Positions 25,163 through 38,775 of a stretch of 64,000 nt of DNA are shown here, piece after piece. Positions within the stretch are counted from its first letter, which is position 1. Each line of letters opens with the position of its first letter. Both the position numbers and the translations under genes were made by a program. This DNA comes from Campylorhamphus procurvoides (lineage: Eukaryota > Chordata > Aves > Passeriformes > Dendrocolaptidae): positions 3,084,342 to 3,148,341 of the forward strand of contig WBMV01006289.1 in assembly GCA_013396655.1 (NCBI GenBank), in the 5' to 3' direction. Below the pieces are notes generated by a model that saw only the letters and a program-made list of their open reading frames with translations, searched no databases and had not been told where the DNA came from.

Positions 25163-28100
25163 GATCAAGAGAATGAAATTTAACTTCTGAAAAAAACCAA
25201 ACCAAACAACAAAAAGAACAGTAATTCAGGTGCACCCATTCAAAAGTAGCTTGAGACTTAATCAAGTATTCCAAGGCTCTTTGATTTTACTTCAAATCTA
25301 AAAAAATTTCTTCCTGTACAATTTTGAGAGGCGACTCATGAGGGGTAAACAGAATTTCTTCACATCAGCTGACTTGCTTTACATGGTAACTAATGAAGAA
25401 CTGAGAGTTCCTACTACAGTTTTAATTTCCCATTTTTCAGAAAAGCCAGGAGCTTTTCTCACACTCCTCACTGGGTACTTTCTCGGCCAACACAGAAAGC
25501 AAGGTTCAAGGTCAACAGCTCTACATACACTTGTAATCTTAGAAAAAGAGTCTTCAGAAGCTCACAGGTATAAAGGTAACCAGAGACAACAGCACTTTAA
25601 CACTATTTTCAGCTTCTAAAAATAAAACACTATCCATTCTCAAAGTTGCCTTTCTTCAGAGAACAATTGTATTAGGTATCTCAGTCACTGCTTCTGATCT
25701 CTTCCATGAAATAGTCTCATGGGAATCTCACCCTTCAATACACTGATTGCAGATAGCCCAAGAATTACATGTTGCTTCCTAAAACATAATCTGTGTTAAG
25801 TCAGTAAACATTATTTGAAACTGTCCTGCATTAGTTAATAAAAAATTGATTTTATTTCTCACTTAAAAAAATAAAGGCTTTCTTCCTCAAGGGTGTTATT
25901 TAAATATTTCTTCTTTGGAGACATCATTGCCAAATGCTGTCACCAAAGCCTAAGTGTTTAACCAGGTGGGTATTAACTGGATTTTCAGAGGTCTAAAGAA
26001 ATCAGTTTCTTTTGTAACCAAATTAAGCCCCAAATTTCTTCTTCTCATACAAACAATTCTGATAATTCCATTCTCTGTGACTAATGTATTTGAAACTGTT
26101 GGTGTACATTTTCACAATTCTTCCTGGCATACAGACCTTAACATCTCAAAATCACACACTACAAACATGACAATGCTGTAGTACTATTTTTGTTAGCTCC
26201 TCTCACTTTCATAATTGAAAAGAAGCATAATTCTAACAAAATGTGTTGGGGAAAAAAAAAAGGAAAAAGCTGAGGTCATGATTTCAAGAAAAAACACATT
26301 GATTCAGCTCAAAAAAATGGTTAGAAGATGTGCACAATTAACCAAAACAGAGAGGAAAAGCAACACAAACTAGGCTACCTCCTACTGTGGCTGTGTGTAT
26401 CTTCAAGGTGTTGTTACTCAGGCACTAGGCATTGTCTAATAACAACACTGCTGATTTGTGAAGTGACACTGGTATTCACTGAGATGATTAAAAAAGTTCG
26501 GTCAGGATTAGTTGCAGGTTCTGTCCAGACTGTGGTAAATGCCCTTCTACAGGTCATGTTGACTTCAGATCACAGAAATGGACAAACAGATGTAGTGTTT
26601 TCATAGTTTTCATAGTTTCTATACCATTTACTAGTACAAAGCTGTGGCCTTTATGAAGCAAAACCCCACAACTAATAAATCCCACCACCAAAATAACAAC
26701 AAAAATACTATCAAAAAAGCCAAAGCAACCCAACCCCACAAACCTCTTGAAAGACTTGAGAACCAGAATTCCTGTTGAAGATTTGGAAGTAGGCAGCATA
26801 TCAATATGCTAAAATAGATGCTTTCAGAGCAGTATCTTTGAAATCACTTGGTCTAACAAATTAGGTGATTAAAAACACCTAGGTTATTTCACAGTAGATG
26901 ACTTCATCAATGTTTACTTCATTAAAAAGAAAGTATAGTAATGTATTAAAAAAATGTTAAATGAATAGTAAAGACGTATTAGCAATTACACAAATATGAA
27001 CACTTGCAAAGAAGTTTGTACATGTTATTCTAAATACAAATTATTTGTATGTAACAGAAGTAATAGCTTAGAACTTAGATGTTTTCAGTCCATTAAAGGA
27101 AAAAAAAAATCTATCCTTCAGTTGATTTCAGATTTGACCTGAAATTGCTGAGATTTAAAAAGCGTTCTACCACATTAAACTACAGCTGGGGAAGAGAGAA
27201 AAATAGAGATATAATGACAACCTCATTGCAAAACCTCCAGAGTGGTATTTAAATGCTGGTTTGCCCTGCTTTATATCTGGGGGACATCTGTAAGTGAAGT
27301 CACGTGTGCTTCACAGCAGTGCAAAGGGCTCAAACATCTATGAAAGCCAGCGCAAGTTACCCCATACCTTCAGGTTCCTCATAAGAGTGGAATTTGTATT
27401 CTATAAGAGGCTATTATTAGTCCAGTACTTCTTGCTGGAGCCAACAGAAATTTCAGACAGATGAGGCTTCCCAAGGGATAACTATCCCAGCTAGGTGACT
27501 ATGGACATGTGGCATACTGGGGGAGCTTTGGGTTCACAGTGCTTCCGTCATTGTGCTTTTACCCTGAGAACTGAAGAGAGTGCACAGACTGGCCAAGAGC
27601 AGCTCCTGGGGATACTCTCACACCTGCAATTCAAACTGGCAGAAACTTTCTCCCAGTGCCCGCGAGCAGAATGCCCAGCTGCACTGCAGCCACCACAGCA
27701 CAGCAGGCAGGGCAGCACCAGCACCTTCACTGAATTTAAAACTGCTCACCAGAGCTGCTTTCACAGTACAGTTCATTTTGGTTTCAAGGAAGGCCCTGTG
27801 AAACAAAATGGCACCAGAAAGATAAAAAGGAATTAAGAGTTCCTGGATCCAAACCCAAGAGCTGCACAATACTAAATCCCAAGGATAGTTTATGACTGGT
27901 GTCTTGGATCAAGTCATTTTCATGGGTCTTGGTAATGAATACTGTGCTATCCATTACACTAACTCAAGTATGTAATATGCACCATGTTAGATCCAAGAGT
28001 CAGAATACTATTTATTGGAAAATATTTTAAAATTATGTCCTCAAATTACTGCACTTGTAAGAGATACTGGCACAGCCTAACCTTTTTACAAGCTCTATTA

Positions 28101-29917
28101 AAACATTCACCATCTTTGCTATAGTAAGACAGTGCTTCTCCACTTTCAAGTCAAAGATTTTCTCAAATACCTCTATTTTTTCTGCAAATAAACCACTCTT
28201 TCACTGTATTTCCCACCAATAGCAAAGGAGAAGCCCTGAAGGAACAACTGGACATCAGTAATCCATTTTCCATGAACAGAACACTGGCATTGCAGCCTCT
28301 CTACTCAAGAACATACTTGTTTCAGAAACTGAAGGTTAAAAACAAGGCCAAAAGAAGCCCTCTAGACACAAGATAAATTAAAGTTGTCTCCACTGTTTTG
28401 ACAGACTGCAGAGACAGTTCTAATAATCTACTAGACAGGGTATTTCTTAAATAGCCAGCAGTTTTTCTCCTTATTAAATGGGAGTATTTTAGTTTTACAC
28501 TGCAAGGAAATGAATTTGTTGAAGCTTAAGTTTTGTTTCAAGCTCAGATTTAAGATCAGCTGACACAAATATAAGCAGAGAATACTTCAACAACCTCAGT
28601 ATTGAAACATCTTGTTTACTAAGGATCACAATGACTAAGGAACTGTTTCTGAACTGTTAGTTCAGAAGATAATTACAGCAGGGAAGAAGAAAAAAATTAA
28701 TTTGCTTCTTGGAATACTATGGACTCAAGCATATTGTTCAAAGTTGAAACAATTTGTTTTCTCCTGGATGCTAAAAAAAAGTATGCCTAGATGATCTGCA
28801 TTATACAGAAGCAAAACAGGGACAAATATCAATTGATTGCTACCTTCAGGTCACTTCATGATCATGAATGTTCTTCCAGTTTTGGGGCTGATGCATTTCT
28901 TTGTTTGCTACATCTCCCTTATAAGGTACTTACTACATAAAATCCCTTGTTCATACAAAGTGTCACTTGATCTGAAAATGAAATGTGGAGGAACCGAAAC
29001 ACTCTTCAACTGGCAATGAACATGCAGGGAAAAGCTGACACTCAATACAAAGGAATTAATTGAGAGTTTATTCCAGATGGTTCTCCTCACTTAGTATACA
29101 AGTCATCAGAATAATCTATCAAATAGACTTGGCCTGTAATAATATGATGTTTTTCTATAATTAATTTTGGTTTTTGCTTCTAACAACCTGTTTTTTAAAA
29201 AAAATCTGCCAGATGAAATGTTCAGCATGAACTGCAATCCTTACTATTTGTAGAAAATATGACTTAAAAAAGGACACTGTCATTTCATTTGTATTTTAAA
29301 CGTTTACACTTATAAAAATGCTTTGGAAGCTTGAAACTGAAATCCTTTGTAATATTTTTCTTCTTCCTACCTCCCTCTTCCCATCTTAAATGCCTTTTTT
29401 AGCCCAGGATTATCATAAATGACAGAGTGCAGCTGCTGATTAAAAAACATTAGAAGACCACAAATGGATAAATTGTGTTTTAAAAAAAAAATGGAAGCTT
29501 TCATGGATTTTTTTCAAACAAATAAAATGCATAGATGGCTACGGTATTCATCTGTCAACCTTTACAGTGTCCACTTGAGGTAGCCTTTCTACAGAATTAC
29601 TAAACAAGCCCCAACATCATCTAAATCCTCACATCAAAACCACTGTCTCTCTGAAAGTCCGCTCAATTTAACACCACTGGTGATCAACATAATACATTTT
29701 AAAAGCTTTGAAGAAAACAGCAGGTACAGTGGACATAAGTGTTAGTTCTAAATCTGCAGCCCTCAATGTACATTGTATGCACATAAATATCTCAGCTATA
29801 ATACACATTCCAGATCCATCCCTAAAAGCCATACTATTATGTAAAGCACAGCCATGCTAACTTCAGGATACAAACCATAATTCCACGTCTACAAAAGGGA
29901 AGTATAATTAGTGGCAG

Positions 29918-29923
29918 TTTATT
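29918..29923 (-). terminator. Candidate PRPF38B poly(A) signal AATAAA (minus)
   Basis: Plus-strand TTTATT reads AATAAA on the minus strand, about 340 nt beyond the PRPF38B stop. A second candidate lies near 29064-29069. RNA 3' ends would be needed to choose. Confidence 0.35.
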
Positions 29924-30265
29924 GCCTCATACAAATTTAACCAACATGGCAACCATGCCAAAGGAATTAAAACATTTTCAGGACATATGTACAGACTGTA
30001 CATTTCAGAAACATCTGAACAATAAAAATGCAAGAACAATCTCTGCATTACAAATTAAACTAAACAAATGGTTTGAAACCGTCAATGCATTGAATGGGTT
30101 TACAAAGGCACTTCCCTACCCAAATAGGAAATGACAATCTGCAGCCTAGAGGGAGGTTGGAGAAGAGTGCTCATCAACTACTGCACAATCTCAACTTTTA
30201 AGAAAAAATAAGCAGGATTTAATCAAACATTTATAGGATTCAATGTGATCCACTTCTGAAAGAAT

Positions 30266-33200
30266 TCAGAGAGTCTCATCTTTGTTTTTCTGTTGCTTTT
30301 CCTGGCTCTCTCGTTCTGTACTTTGGCTCCTTCGGCGATCGTGTTTGTCAGAATGGTCCTTGCTATCACTGTGATCATGTTTGTGGGAACGTTCTTTGCT
30401 TCTGCTACGCTTCTTAGATTTTTCTTTGCTGGGACTCTGATCTCGTTTTCTGGACTTCTCAACACTATCTGTTCTTCCTCTGCTTCTGCTTCTACTTCGT
30501 TTATTTGACTTCTCCTTATTTTCGTTTTTATGTTTACTTGATTTTTCTTTGCTCCTGCTTCTGCTGCGCTTACCTGTGTTCCTACTGCGGCTCCTACTCC
30601 TATGCTTTCTTTCCCGGCTTCTACTTCTACTATGTTTTCTCTCTTTTTTGGAATCCCTCCTATCATCCCGGTGTTTCTTCTCATCCTTGTCATCCTTGTG
30701 TCTTCTCTCTTCTGTATCACCCTTACTTTTCCTTTCTTTTGACCTTTCTCTAGATCGATCTTTTTCCCTCTCACTACCTCTTTCCTTATCATAATCTCTC
30801 TCTTTTTTCCGACTCCGTTCATTTTCTTTCTCTCGCTCCCTATCCCTGTCTCTTCTATCTCCTTTCCTGTCACGACTTCGACTACGGCTTCTGTATCTGT
30901 CCCTGCTTCTGCTTCGCCTCCGTTCTAGTGCGCGATCAGTACTGCGAGATCTCCGCCTTTCTTTCTCTCGCTCCTTTGCTTCACGTTCTAATCTCTGCCG
31001 TTCTCTTTCTCTTTCTAGTTCTCTGTCAAAACTAGATGATCCATGGCCTTCCCGATGGTGACTTCTGCTTCTGGATCTTCTGGGAGACCTCCTGGGACTG
31101 ATCGATCTTGGTCTTGGAGACCTTTTAAAATAGAAGATAATAAATGTGAAACAAATCCTTTTCAAGTTAAGACCCTTTTTCCTGTCTGTTTTTAATCTTA
31201 AATACCAAATATCACATGATGGATATTAATCTGTCAGCATCCATAAACTGTTTTTTGTGTTGCCTTAAAACCTATCTCAGTGAAAAGGCAACAAGTAGTT
31301 TAACTTTCAACATTCATTTTTAAAATAACACATATATAACCTTGAACGTCTACGTTCTGCATGCCGTTCAATTTCTTCCATTCCCTCTTTGCCATCTTTC
31401 TTGATTTTTCTAGGTCTGCTTTTAATTTGCTGGTCAATGGCTTTCTGGACTGGCACAGGAATTCTTGGAAACAAGGTGGAAAACCATTCAAGCTTTGTGA
31501 GGAAGGAACGAAGCATCTCCCCAATGGTCATAACGCAGCCGCCACCTGCCTTCACATCCAGGTCCTGCAAAATACAAGCAAAAAATACCCTGATGGTCAA
31601 AAACATTCTTTATTGATTAAAAAAAAAAATGCTGCTACATTACTGTCCTACTGAAGTCTCATGATTATGAAAGTTTACTTGTCTCATATTCTAATATATT
31701 TGCTTAGAAAAATTCAAACTCTGCACCCTTTGGATTTGGCAGTATGTTACAGATAGGGAATGGGACTTAATATATATGCATGCAGGCACACACTAATCCT
31801 GCAGCCATCTGGATGGTAAGGGACTGTCGATGAAGAGATTAACGCAAAATCCCCTTACACAGTCTGGTTATATGGTATGATCTTGTATTTTATTTAAATG
31901 CCAAAATGTTGAGAAGTCCTCTGAAAGTACATTTAGAACTCCATTTTGTGGATGTACAACTGCGTACCATCATACCCAACCCTGTGACCTAAATCATTTA
32001 TGAACTACACCATTGCCTATCTAAAAATGATTATAGAAAAACCTCTAGTACAAAATGGCATCCTAATAGAATTGGAAGCAATAGCAAACCAACTGCCATG
32101 AAGCAGTGAGGTTTCTAATTTAGAAATATGTATAAAAAGAAATAAATGAACAAATAATTGGAAACGCATAATCCATGATGACCGTTGTCTCTGAAAAGGG
32201 TCATTACCGCATGAAGGCCTTCTTGCTATGCCCTCTCACAGCTCAGGACATGTTAGTCAGCTATTGTCAGTCCCAAACCTATAGTGCAAGCACACAAGGA
32301 AAGTGAGATTTGTTATCTAAACAGGAAGAGAAAATCTAAATGTAAAACTGCTTGCACTCACACACATTTAAGTGTTCAGATATACAGTTTTTCCAAATAT
32401 AATCGCTGCAGAGATCTAAAGAAGAAAAACAGGAGTTAAACGTAGCACCTGGAGAGTACGTACAGTTAAACAAAATAAACATAAGAAGCATTTTGAAAAG
32501 TAACTCTGTATCCTGAGAAGTTTTTCACAGCAGCATGACAAAAGATGAATTGCTTCCACATATTTAAGAACTGGAGGGGGAAAAAAGATCCTGTAGATTT
32601 AAATAATTCCATATATAAAAATTTACTTCATCCTATGGAGCTTGACCAGGACTGGTAAGAAACTTAAGCAGCCCCAGGCAGTTTCTCTGTATAACACAAA
32701 GCTACTGATAGCAGCTGGGAAAGAAACACTAATTCCAAAGACATATTGGGAGATTTTAAATAACAAGAAACAAGTACATCTTGATAACCAGTATCTGCAA
32801 AAATCTGAAATGTATAAACTAAAAAATGTCATTTGAATAAGGAACCAGTTAAGACCTGCACAATGCATTGCACTTGTGATTGCTTTATTGTCCTTGCAAT
32901 CGAGTTTGTGGGACCCTGAAAATGAAACCACCCCAATCCTCCTCATAAATTACAGTCCAACATGGCACAGAGTTCATATTAGCTATCCCACTTGGGGGAG
33001 GAGGAGATCACAGAGATGCAATCAAAATTCAAATTTGTTTTGATTTTTTGTTCAAAACATAGAATAGCACAGGTTTACCTGAAATAACAGCTGTTTCCTT
33101 TGCACAGTGTTTTTGATACTTAGCATGAAAGAAGCTGTTTAAAATAAATACACTGCATTGCAGTCAGATAGAGATATAATTAACATTATTTGTATTACAA

Positions 33201-36200
33201 GTATTTGGACATCATTTGCAACTACAGCATTTGAAATTTCTCCACGTAGATGCATACTGTCACACTGAAGAGGGAAAATGATCCATCCTGTTCCATTCTT
33301 AAATCTGGGATGTAATTTAAAACCTGCTCAATATATACAAATTGCAGCAGTATGCAGCAGACTGTGTATTCACCTTCATAGCCCAAGAAACCTCACCCAT
33401 CAACTCCCTTCTCTGTTCCCCCAAACAGTGAGTCAGGACTAGGGTACCAAAGGTATTCTCCCATCTGACTGCATAACAATGCAGCCTCTGTACTGAACTT
33501 CTTCAGTGAGCAACTCATCTTTATTTGCCCCATTAGCAAAGACATTGAAGTTCCAGACACAATGCCACAATCAGGCCATTCGCGTCTCTGAAGAAATCTT
33601 GGGACATGAATAATAACCACTGAGATTTCTGCCAGTATTTTCCAAGGTGAATGTTAATTTCTACTATATACTTCCCATTCTTTTATGTAAGCAACAATTC
33701 TCCCATCCCAGTAATAGATAATACAAATTTAGCACCCTCGTGACTTATTACGCCTTGTTTAAAACTGTGACTTTAAAAAATGCACAGAAGCCACATTCAT
33801 ATAGTCTGCTCTCTGAATTCTGGTTCACTACATCTGTTTCACATGGCTTTGTAAATCTGACACAGTAACATACAGACTATCTAAGAGTCTAAGAAATATG
33901 ACCCAGGTCCCAGCTCAAACATCTTCCTGAACTAATTAATGAAATTACAAGAACATAACATTGCAACATTCAAACTACAGAAAAGCTTATGAAACAACTT
34001 TTAAACCTAAAGTAGTAACATGAAAAGAAACAAAAGAAAACAAATTATTACCCTCGCCGACATACCTCTTCATCATCAAGAAAGGATTCAAACCAGTCCC
34101 ATAGATCTGTAGGTGGTTGTGTGTACCTTCAAGAATAAAAAGAACGTAAAATTTTAATACAGCTTTCTGTACATTAAAACAGTCATTAGTTGACGATATT
34201 GGTACTTACCTAATATACATAAATCCAAGAGCTCTAATATATGGAGAGTCTGTATGAGTTATAAGGCCCATCACTTGCTTACGGGTGAGTTTCAGTGTAA
34301 ATAATTTGTAGAGCAGACAAAAGGCAGTGGACACAATTCCTCCAGTTCCAACACCACGCACCTTTCAAAACCAAAAAGTTAGGTGAGGACACAGAAAGTT
34401 ACAAAGACATTATCCCAAATCTACAAAAGAATATGGGAACTAACACAGGATAAAATCTAAATATAAAAAACAAAGCTATGTGGAAAAAGTAACACTAATT
34501 GCATCCACAGCTTTGGAAGCAAGAGAAATGTATCTACTCTTTGTAAAAGATATTTTTACATCTAGAGACTGAGTCAACATACGAGCAAGTTTTAATACAG
34601 TTAGGAAAGTTATTTACCAGACAAAAATTTGAGAAGGCACGTACTTCTACTTACCCCTCCACACATCCCTGTCTGGCCTGCAGTTTTCCTGCTGCCCTTT
34701 TCCCAGGGTTCAACATGCGTAACCTGAAAGGGTGAGGTGGGGGACAGGAGTAAAGAAAGAAAATTACAATTGCAACCTCCATAATGTTTAGGTGCTTATA
34801 CAAACCTGATTTCAACAACGGACATTCTAAACAAATCTTAAAAGTTTATCTTCTACCAAATTCAAGACCAGGCCTGCTTTGTCATTAAAGCAAAGCATCT
34901 GGCTTTTTTAATTACATTAAGAAATTACAGACAAAATCCTGAATGAAGTTTAAAACAACCCCCAAAACACCAAAGGAAGCATCCATGCTTATTCTATATT
35001 TCATGTAATTTCAAATGTTTTATGACTAAACCCCATCACTACTATTACTATTGGGTGACTGAACAACTGCCTTTATTAAACTGTTTCCTTTAGTTTAGTG
35101 ATACCTGCTGATGAGAGCTACAAAAGTCAAAATATAAGTCTCATATTCATAAGTCTCATTTATACAGTGAGCTTAGCTAGAGATTTCTTTCTTTTCACTA
35201 TCACCTACAACTAGAACAAATGAAAGATGTTTACAAAGTAAAGTATTTTAATATAAAAAGGCAGTGTTTTTTCTTGCAGACTGCAGAGATGTTCTTAGAT
35301 AAAATGGTTCCTAAGTACTCACAAATAAAATTTGCCCAGTTCAAATCCTGTGAGATACATTAAGAAAAGAGTGTACAAATGTAATTAACCAACACCGTTC
35401 CTAAACCTTGACAATAAGAGTCATAAACAAGTTCATAATCATAAAACTGCCAATACTACATTTGAAATTGTGAAATTCAGAGACACAATGTCTGGCTCAG
35501 AAAACAAGTATATTGCCCAGGTACAACAACTTAAAAAAAAAAACAACAAACACGTAAATGACAAAAAAACCAAAACAACAGTGTGACACCAGTTTTGGAA
35601 TAAGAGTTCATGGCTGTACCAAACTTCACAAATTAAAATTCTTTAACAATACATGAAACAAAACTAATTATGTACACAATCACACAAAATCAGAAATGGA
35701 CTAACAGTTGACGTTGCTGAACTGTTTGTTTGGGTTTTTTACAGTTGCTGCCTTAGCCAAACAGGAAATGTAAGAGATGCCAATACCATAGAACTCAAAA
35801 TGCACTCCGACTTCCTGTATTATTAGTATTGCATAAGTTCACCAATACTACATAAACAATACTGCACATCCTTCTGATTATATAGAATTTTGCTTCTCAC
35901 AGGAAAAGTATTTTTTAGTCCAAGTATCAAGTATGACACTATCACAATGCTAGTGTTCAATTTTTTTAATTAGTTACTTTTATTGGCCACAATCAATATA
36001 AACGTGCTGGGTTTGACAGATATTCATTAAAAAACAAACAAACAAATTACAAAGCCCTGAAAAAAATACTAACTTCAGAAAGGAGCATTCAAAGTTTTGA
36101 TCCTTCAACAACTGCTGCACATGGTTAGTTTGTTGGAAGTACAGAGATTAAATGAAGCTGAGGACATGCACATGTGCTTAGGTCAGGGATAAAGAAAGAG

Positions 36201-38279
36201 GAAGTCCTGCACTTTGCAGATACAGAAATGAAACAGGAGACCAGAACTACAAGTGTATTAATGCAAATATTTGGAGAGACTCCATATCTTCAAAGAGTGC
36301 CCCCCCCATCACTAGCTGCCCGTGTGACTTAAAATCATCTTTCCTGATAATCTGGCACCCAACACTCCCCAATTTTTTTAATGAGCCACTCGTTTCTCAG
36401 AGACAGACAAATACACTCGAAAATACACCTGCTACAATGGGTATTATGTCCATTCAAAATAAAAAAAAACACACAACAATAATCCAGAAATACTAAAACA
36501 TGAAGAGAATTCAAATCTTCTTAGTATCAATGAAGGCCCTTAACCATCAGGTTATCTTCTCCCCCACATCCATTACTCATAAGTGAGTAAGAGGGTGAGT
36601 TTTCTCTTTATTTAGCCTGCAGTTTTGAGTCAGACTAACTGAAAAATTCAGTAAACAAACTTTATTTGCAAGAGATTAATAGTCAGATTTTTAATGGAAT
36701 GCCAATTTTTTCCTCAATTAAGCCATTTGTGAAGTGAAACAGTAAGACAAGCAAATGAACTATTTGACCTGCTGCAGCTGAGCTCTACCAATAAAAAGAC
36801 AATGCCATAAAGTGTTTTTTACTACACCTGAAAAGGTCCACTTAAAATAGAGTAAGTTCTCAAATTTTCTGAAAATGTTTCTTTTAAAATTTTTCAGCTC
36901 CAGCCATCACTTGCGTAAGTAAACTCTGCTACTTTCTGTTCAGATAGTTAAGAGTCTCTCTCACCTGCAGCAAGTGGTAAATTAACTGGAAAGATGTTTT
37001 GCTGGCAATCTCTATTACTCTAAGTATTAGATGTAATACATAATGAGCCTCAAGAGAGCACAGGCAGAGAAGTGCTGTCATTAAGTGGACAAAAAGTAGC
37101 ATAGGTTAAGTGCAAACTGCCCAAAATCTCAAAATACCGTGGCGGAGTTTATTCCTCACAATTACAGCGTCCTAAGTAACTTGACTTGCCTTGGTCAAAT
37201 GAAATAAAAAGTCTACCTTCGGGGTTTTTTTTGTAATTTCAAATATACTGAAACCCCCTAACACAGTAACGTTATCAAGCAGAATGAATTCACCTGACAA
37301 AAAACATCCCAATAACCACCAAAGTGCAGGTGACTAAAACCAGCTGAATTATCTAAGCTTGCATTATCTAAATTTTGGTCTCATTATCAGAACAAAGAAA
37401 GTGGCTGTGTTGATGAGCATTAATTATGCATACCTCTACCTGGGAGACTGGCTTGATGGAAGCCTCGCTGCAAAACTGATTCAATCCTGCTAACAAAACA
37501 AGAACCGAGACATGGGTGCCCTGATACAGATCACTCCTCTCCCCAGCACATCCTACCTAAGCCAAGGGAAGCAGTAAAACGGACTTTTCTGGCGGGTAAC
37601 GGAGGAGGGAATCCTCACGTCTAACAGAGGAGGAAGGCCACATGCAGACTCCTGCCAGAGCACCGCAGCCCCCGGCACGCCCGGGCTGCGGGAAGGGCTC
37701 GCCTCTGCCGCCGGGGCTCTGTGCCCGCCGCGCTCTCTCCGGCCGAAGGCGCAGCCCGCTTCGACGGCCATTTCGCCCCCACTGCCCCGGCTCACGCTGC
37801 CCTCTTCCAACCGGACTCACGGCTCTGCAGCTCCGAATCCGACGCGGAACACGCCTCTTTTGTCGGGCGGAGAAGGCAGCACCCCCAGCTAAGCCATACG
37901 AGCCGTGCTCGCGCCCACCCTCAGCGCAGGGTAAGGGGCCTGACGGCGCGGGCCGCGACCCAACCGGGCCCAGCGCCAGCGCGGCCAGCGGGCTCACCTT
38001 GAAATAGATCTCGTCCACCACTTCGTGGTAGGTCTTGAGCTCGTAGAGCTGCACCTTGAAGTAGGGCGACGAGAGGATGTTGGTGAGGATCATGGGGTTC
38101 AGGTTCATGGTCTTCTCGTTGCCCCACAGCGGCAGCACGTTGCCCGGCTTGCCCGAGGCCGCCGGCTTGGGGCCCGCGGCCTGCAGCGGCTGCTGCGCGG
38201 GCGGGAGGGCGCCGGGCGGATGCTGGGCCGCCTGCTGGCCCTGGCAGTTCGCGGTCACCGCGGGGCTGTTGTTGGCCAT
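30266..38279 (-). CDS. PRPF38B: PRPF38B, pre-mRNA-splicing factor 38B, complete
   Basis: PRP38-family factor thought to act with the spliceosome in the nucleus. Coding exons, minus strand, in order: 37998-38279, 34655-34723, 34210-34361, 34066-34126, 31341-31564, 30266-31121. Phases join, giving 1644 nt and 547 residues, against about 546 in human as I recall. Residues 1-48 are Ala/Pro/Gln-rich. The PRP38 domain spans roughly residues 50-235, with blocks WGNEKTMNLNPMILTNIL, YHEVVDEIYFKVTHVEPWEK, TAGQTGMCGGVRGVGTGGIV, DSPYIRALGFMYIRYTQPP and CVMTIGEMLRSFLTKLEWF. The remainder, mostly the single 856-nt last exon, is a highly charged RS/RE/RD domain ending KNKDETL, which suggests nuclear-speckle targeting. 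The start ATG is 35 bases from an N gap in the 5' UTR. The two antisense open frames inside exon 6 are shadows of the low-complexity RS repeat. Confidence 0.98.
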
Positions 38280-38560
38280 GGCGGGGCGGGCTGCGCTGGG
38301 CTGGGCCGGGCCGGNNNNNNNNNNNNNNNNNNNNNNNNNNNNNNNNNNNNNNNNNNNNNNNNNNNNNNNNNNNNNNNNNNNNNNNNNNNNNNNNNNNNNN
38401 NNNNNNNNNNNNNNNNNCAGAGGGCGGGGAGCGGGCCGGGGATGGCGGGCAAGGGGCGGGGAGGGGCGCCACAGCGCGGTCCACCCAGCGCGGCCCGCCG
38501 CCCCACGGGCCCGCCTGGCTGGCTCTGGCACCGGACCACGGGGTTTAGTAGACTGACCCA
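37640..38560. promoter_or_regulatory. CpG island / promoter of PRPF38B
   Basis: GC- and CpG-rich block covering PRPF38B exon 1, its 5' UTR and the start of intron 1, with a 103-base N gap inside it. The pattern is typical of a housekeeping-gene promoter. No TATA box can be assigned because the key part may lie in the gap. Confidence 0.75.
38315..38417. other. Assembly gap (103 N) in the PRPF38B 5' UTR/promoter
   Basis: A run of N starting 35 bp upstream of the PRPF38B ATG, in the most GC-rich part of the CpG island. Open frames that read through it as X residues are not real. Confidence 0.99.
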
Positions 38561-38674
38561 GCGAGTCGGCAGAGTTGGAAACTGCTCCCCCTTGTTGGTA
38601 ATGAGGCCCCGGGCACAGCAGGAGCAGGGGAGAGGGTGCCGGGCGCTCCCTGCCTCACGGCAGCGGGGAAGCAA

Positions 38675-38775
38675 AGGAATCACAGGAGGGTTTGGGTTGG
38701 AAGGGACCTTGAGGACCAGCTCGTTCAGCCCCCCTGCCGTGGGCAGGGACACCTTCCACTAGACCAGGTTGCCAA
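38675..38775 (-). mobile_element. CR1 LINE 3'-end fragment, minus orientation
   Basis: Contains ttgggttggaagggacctt and gggcagggacaccttccact, the reverse complement of the 3' region of avian CR1 elements. About 100 bp, 5'-truncated as is usual for CR1. It lies about 400 bp upstream of the PRPF38B start codon. Confidence 0.9.

Larger units (their letters stand above)
24495..30265. other. Tail-to-tail spacer with the 3' UTRs of FNDC7 and PRPF38B
   Basis: About 5.8 kb of AT-rich DNA between the FNDC7 stop codon (plus) and the PRPF38B stop codon (minus). It should contain both 3' UTRs. I see no conserved coding exon, RNA gene or clear transposon. The open frames here (for example 25338-25619 plus and 27495-27836 plus) have no recognisable domain, repeat or splice context. 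Around 26665-26745 there is an A/C-rich low-complexity stretch. Confidence 0.7.

Noticed and set aside
25338..25619. A 93-residue plus-strand open frame in the FNDC7/PRPF38B spacer
   Set aside because: No recognisable family, no splice partner and AT-rich 3' UTR context. The length is within chance for this composition.
30293..30873. Open frames on both strands inside PRPF38B exon 6
   Set aside because: Shadows of the low-complexity RS-domain codons. The minus frame ending at 30266 matches PRPF38B throughout.
37557..38762. Open frames reading through the N gap
   Set aside because: They contain runs of unknown residues. Only the 37998-38279 exon of PRPF38B is supported.
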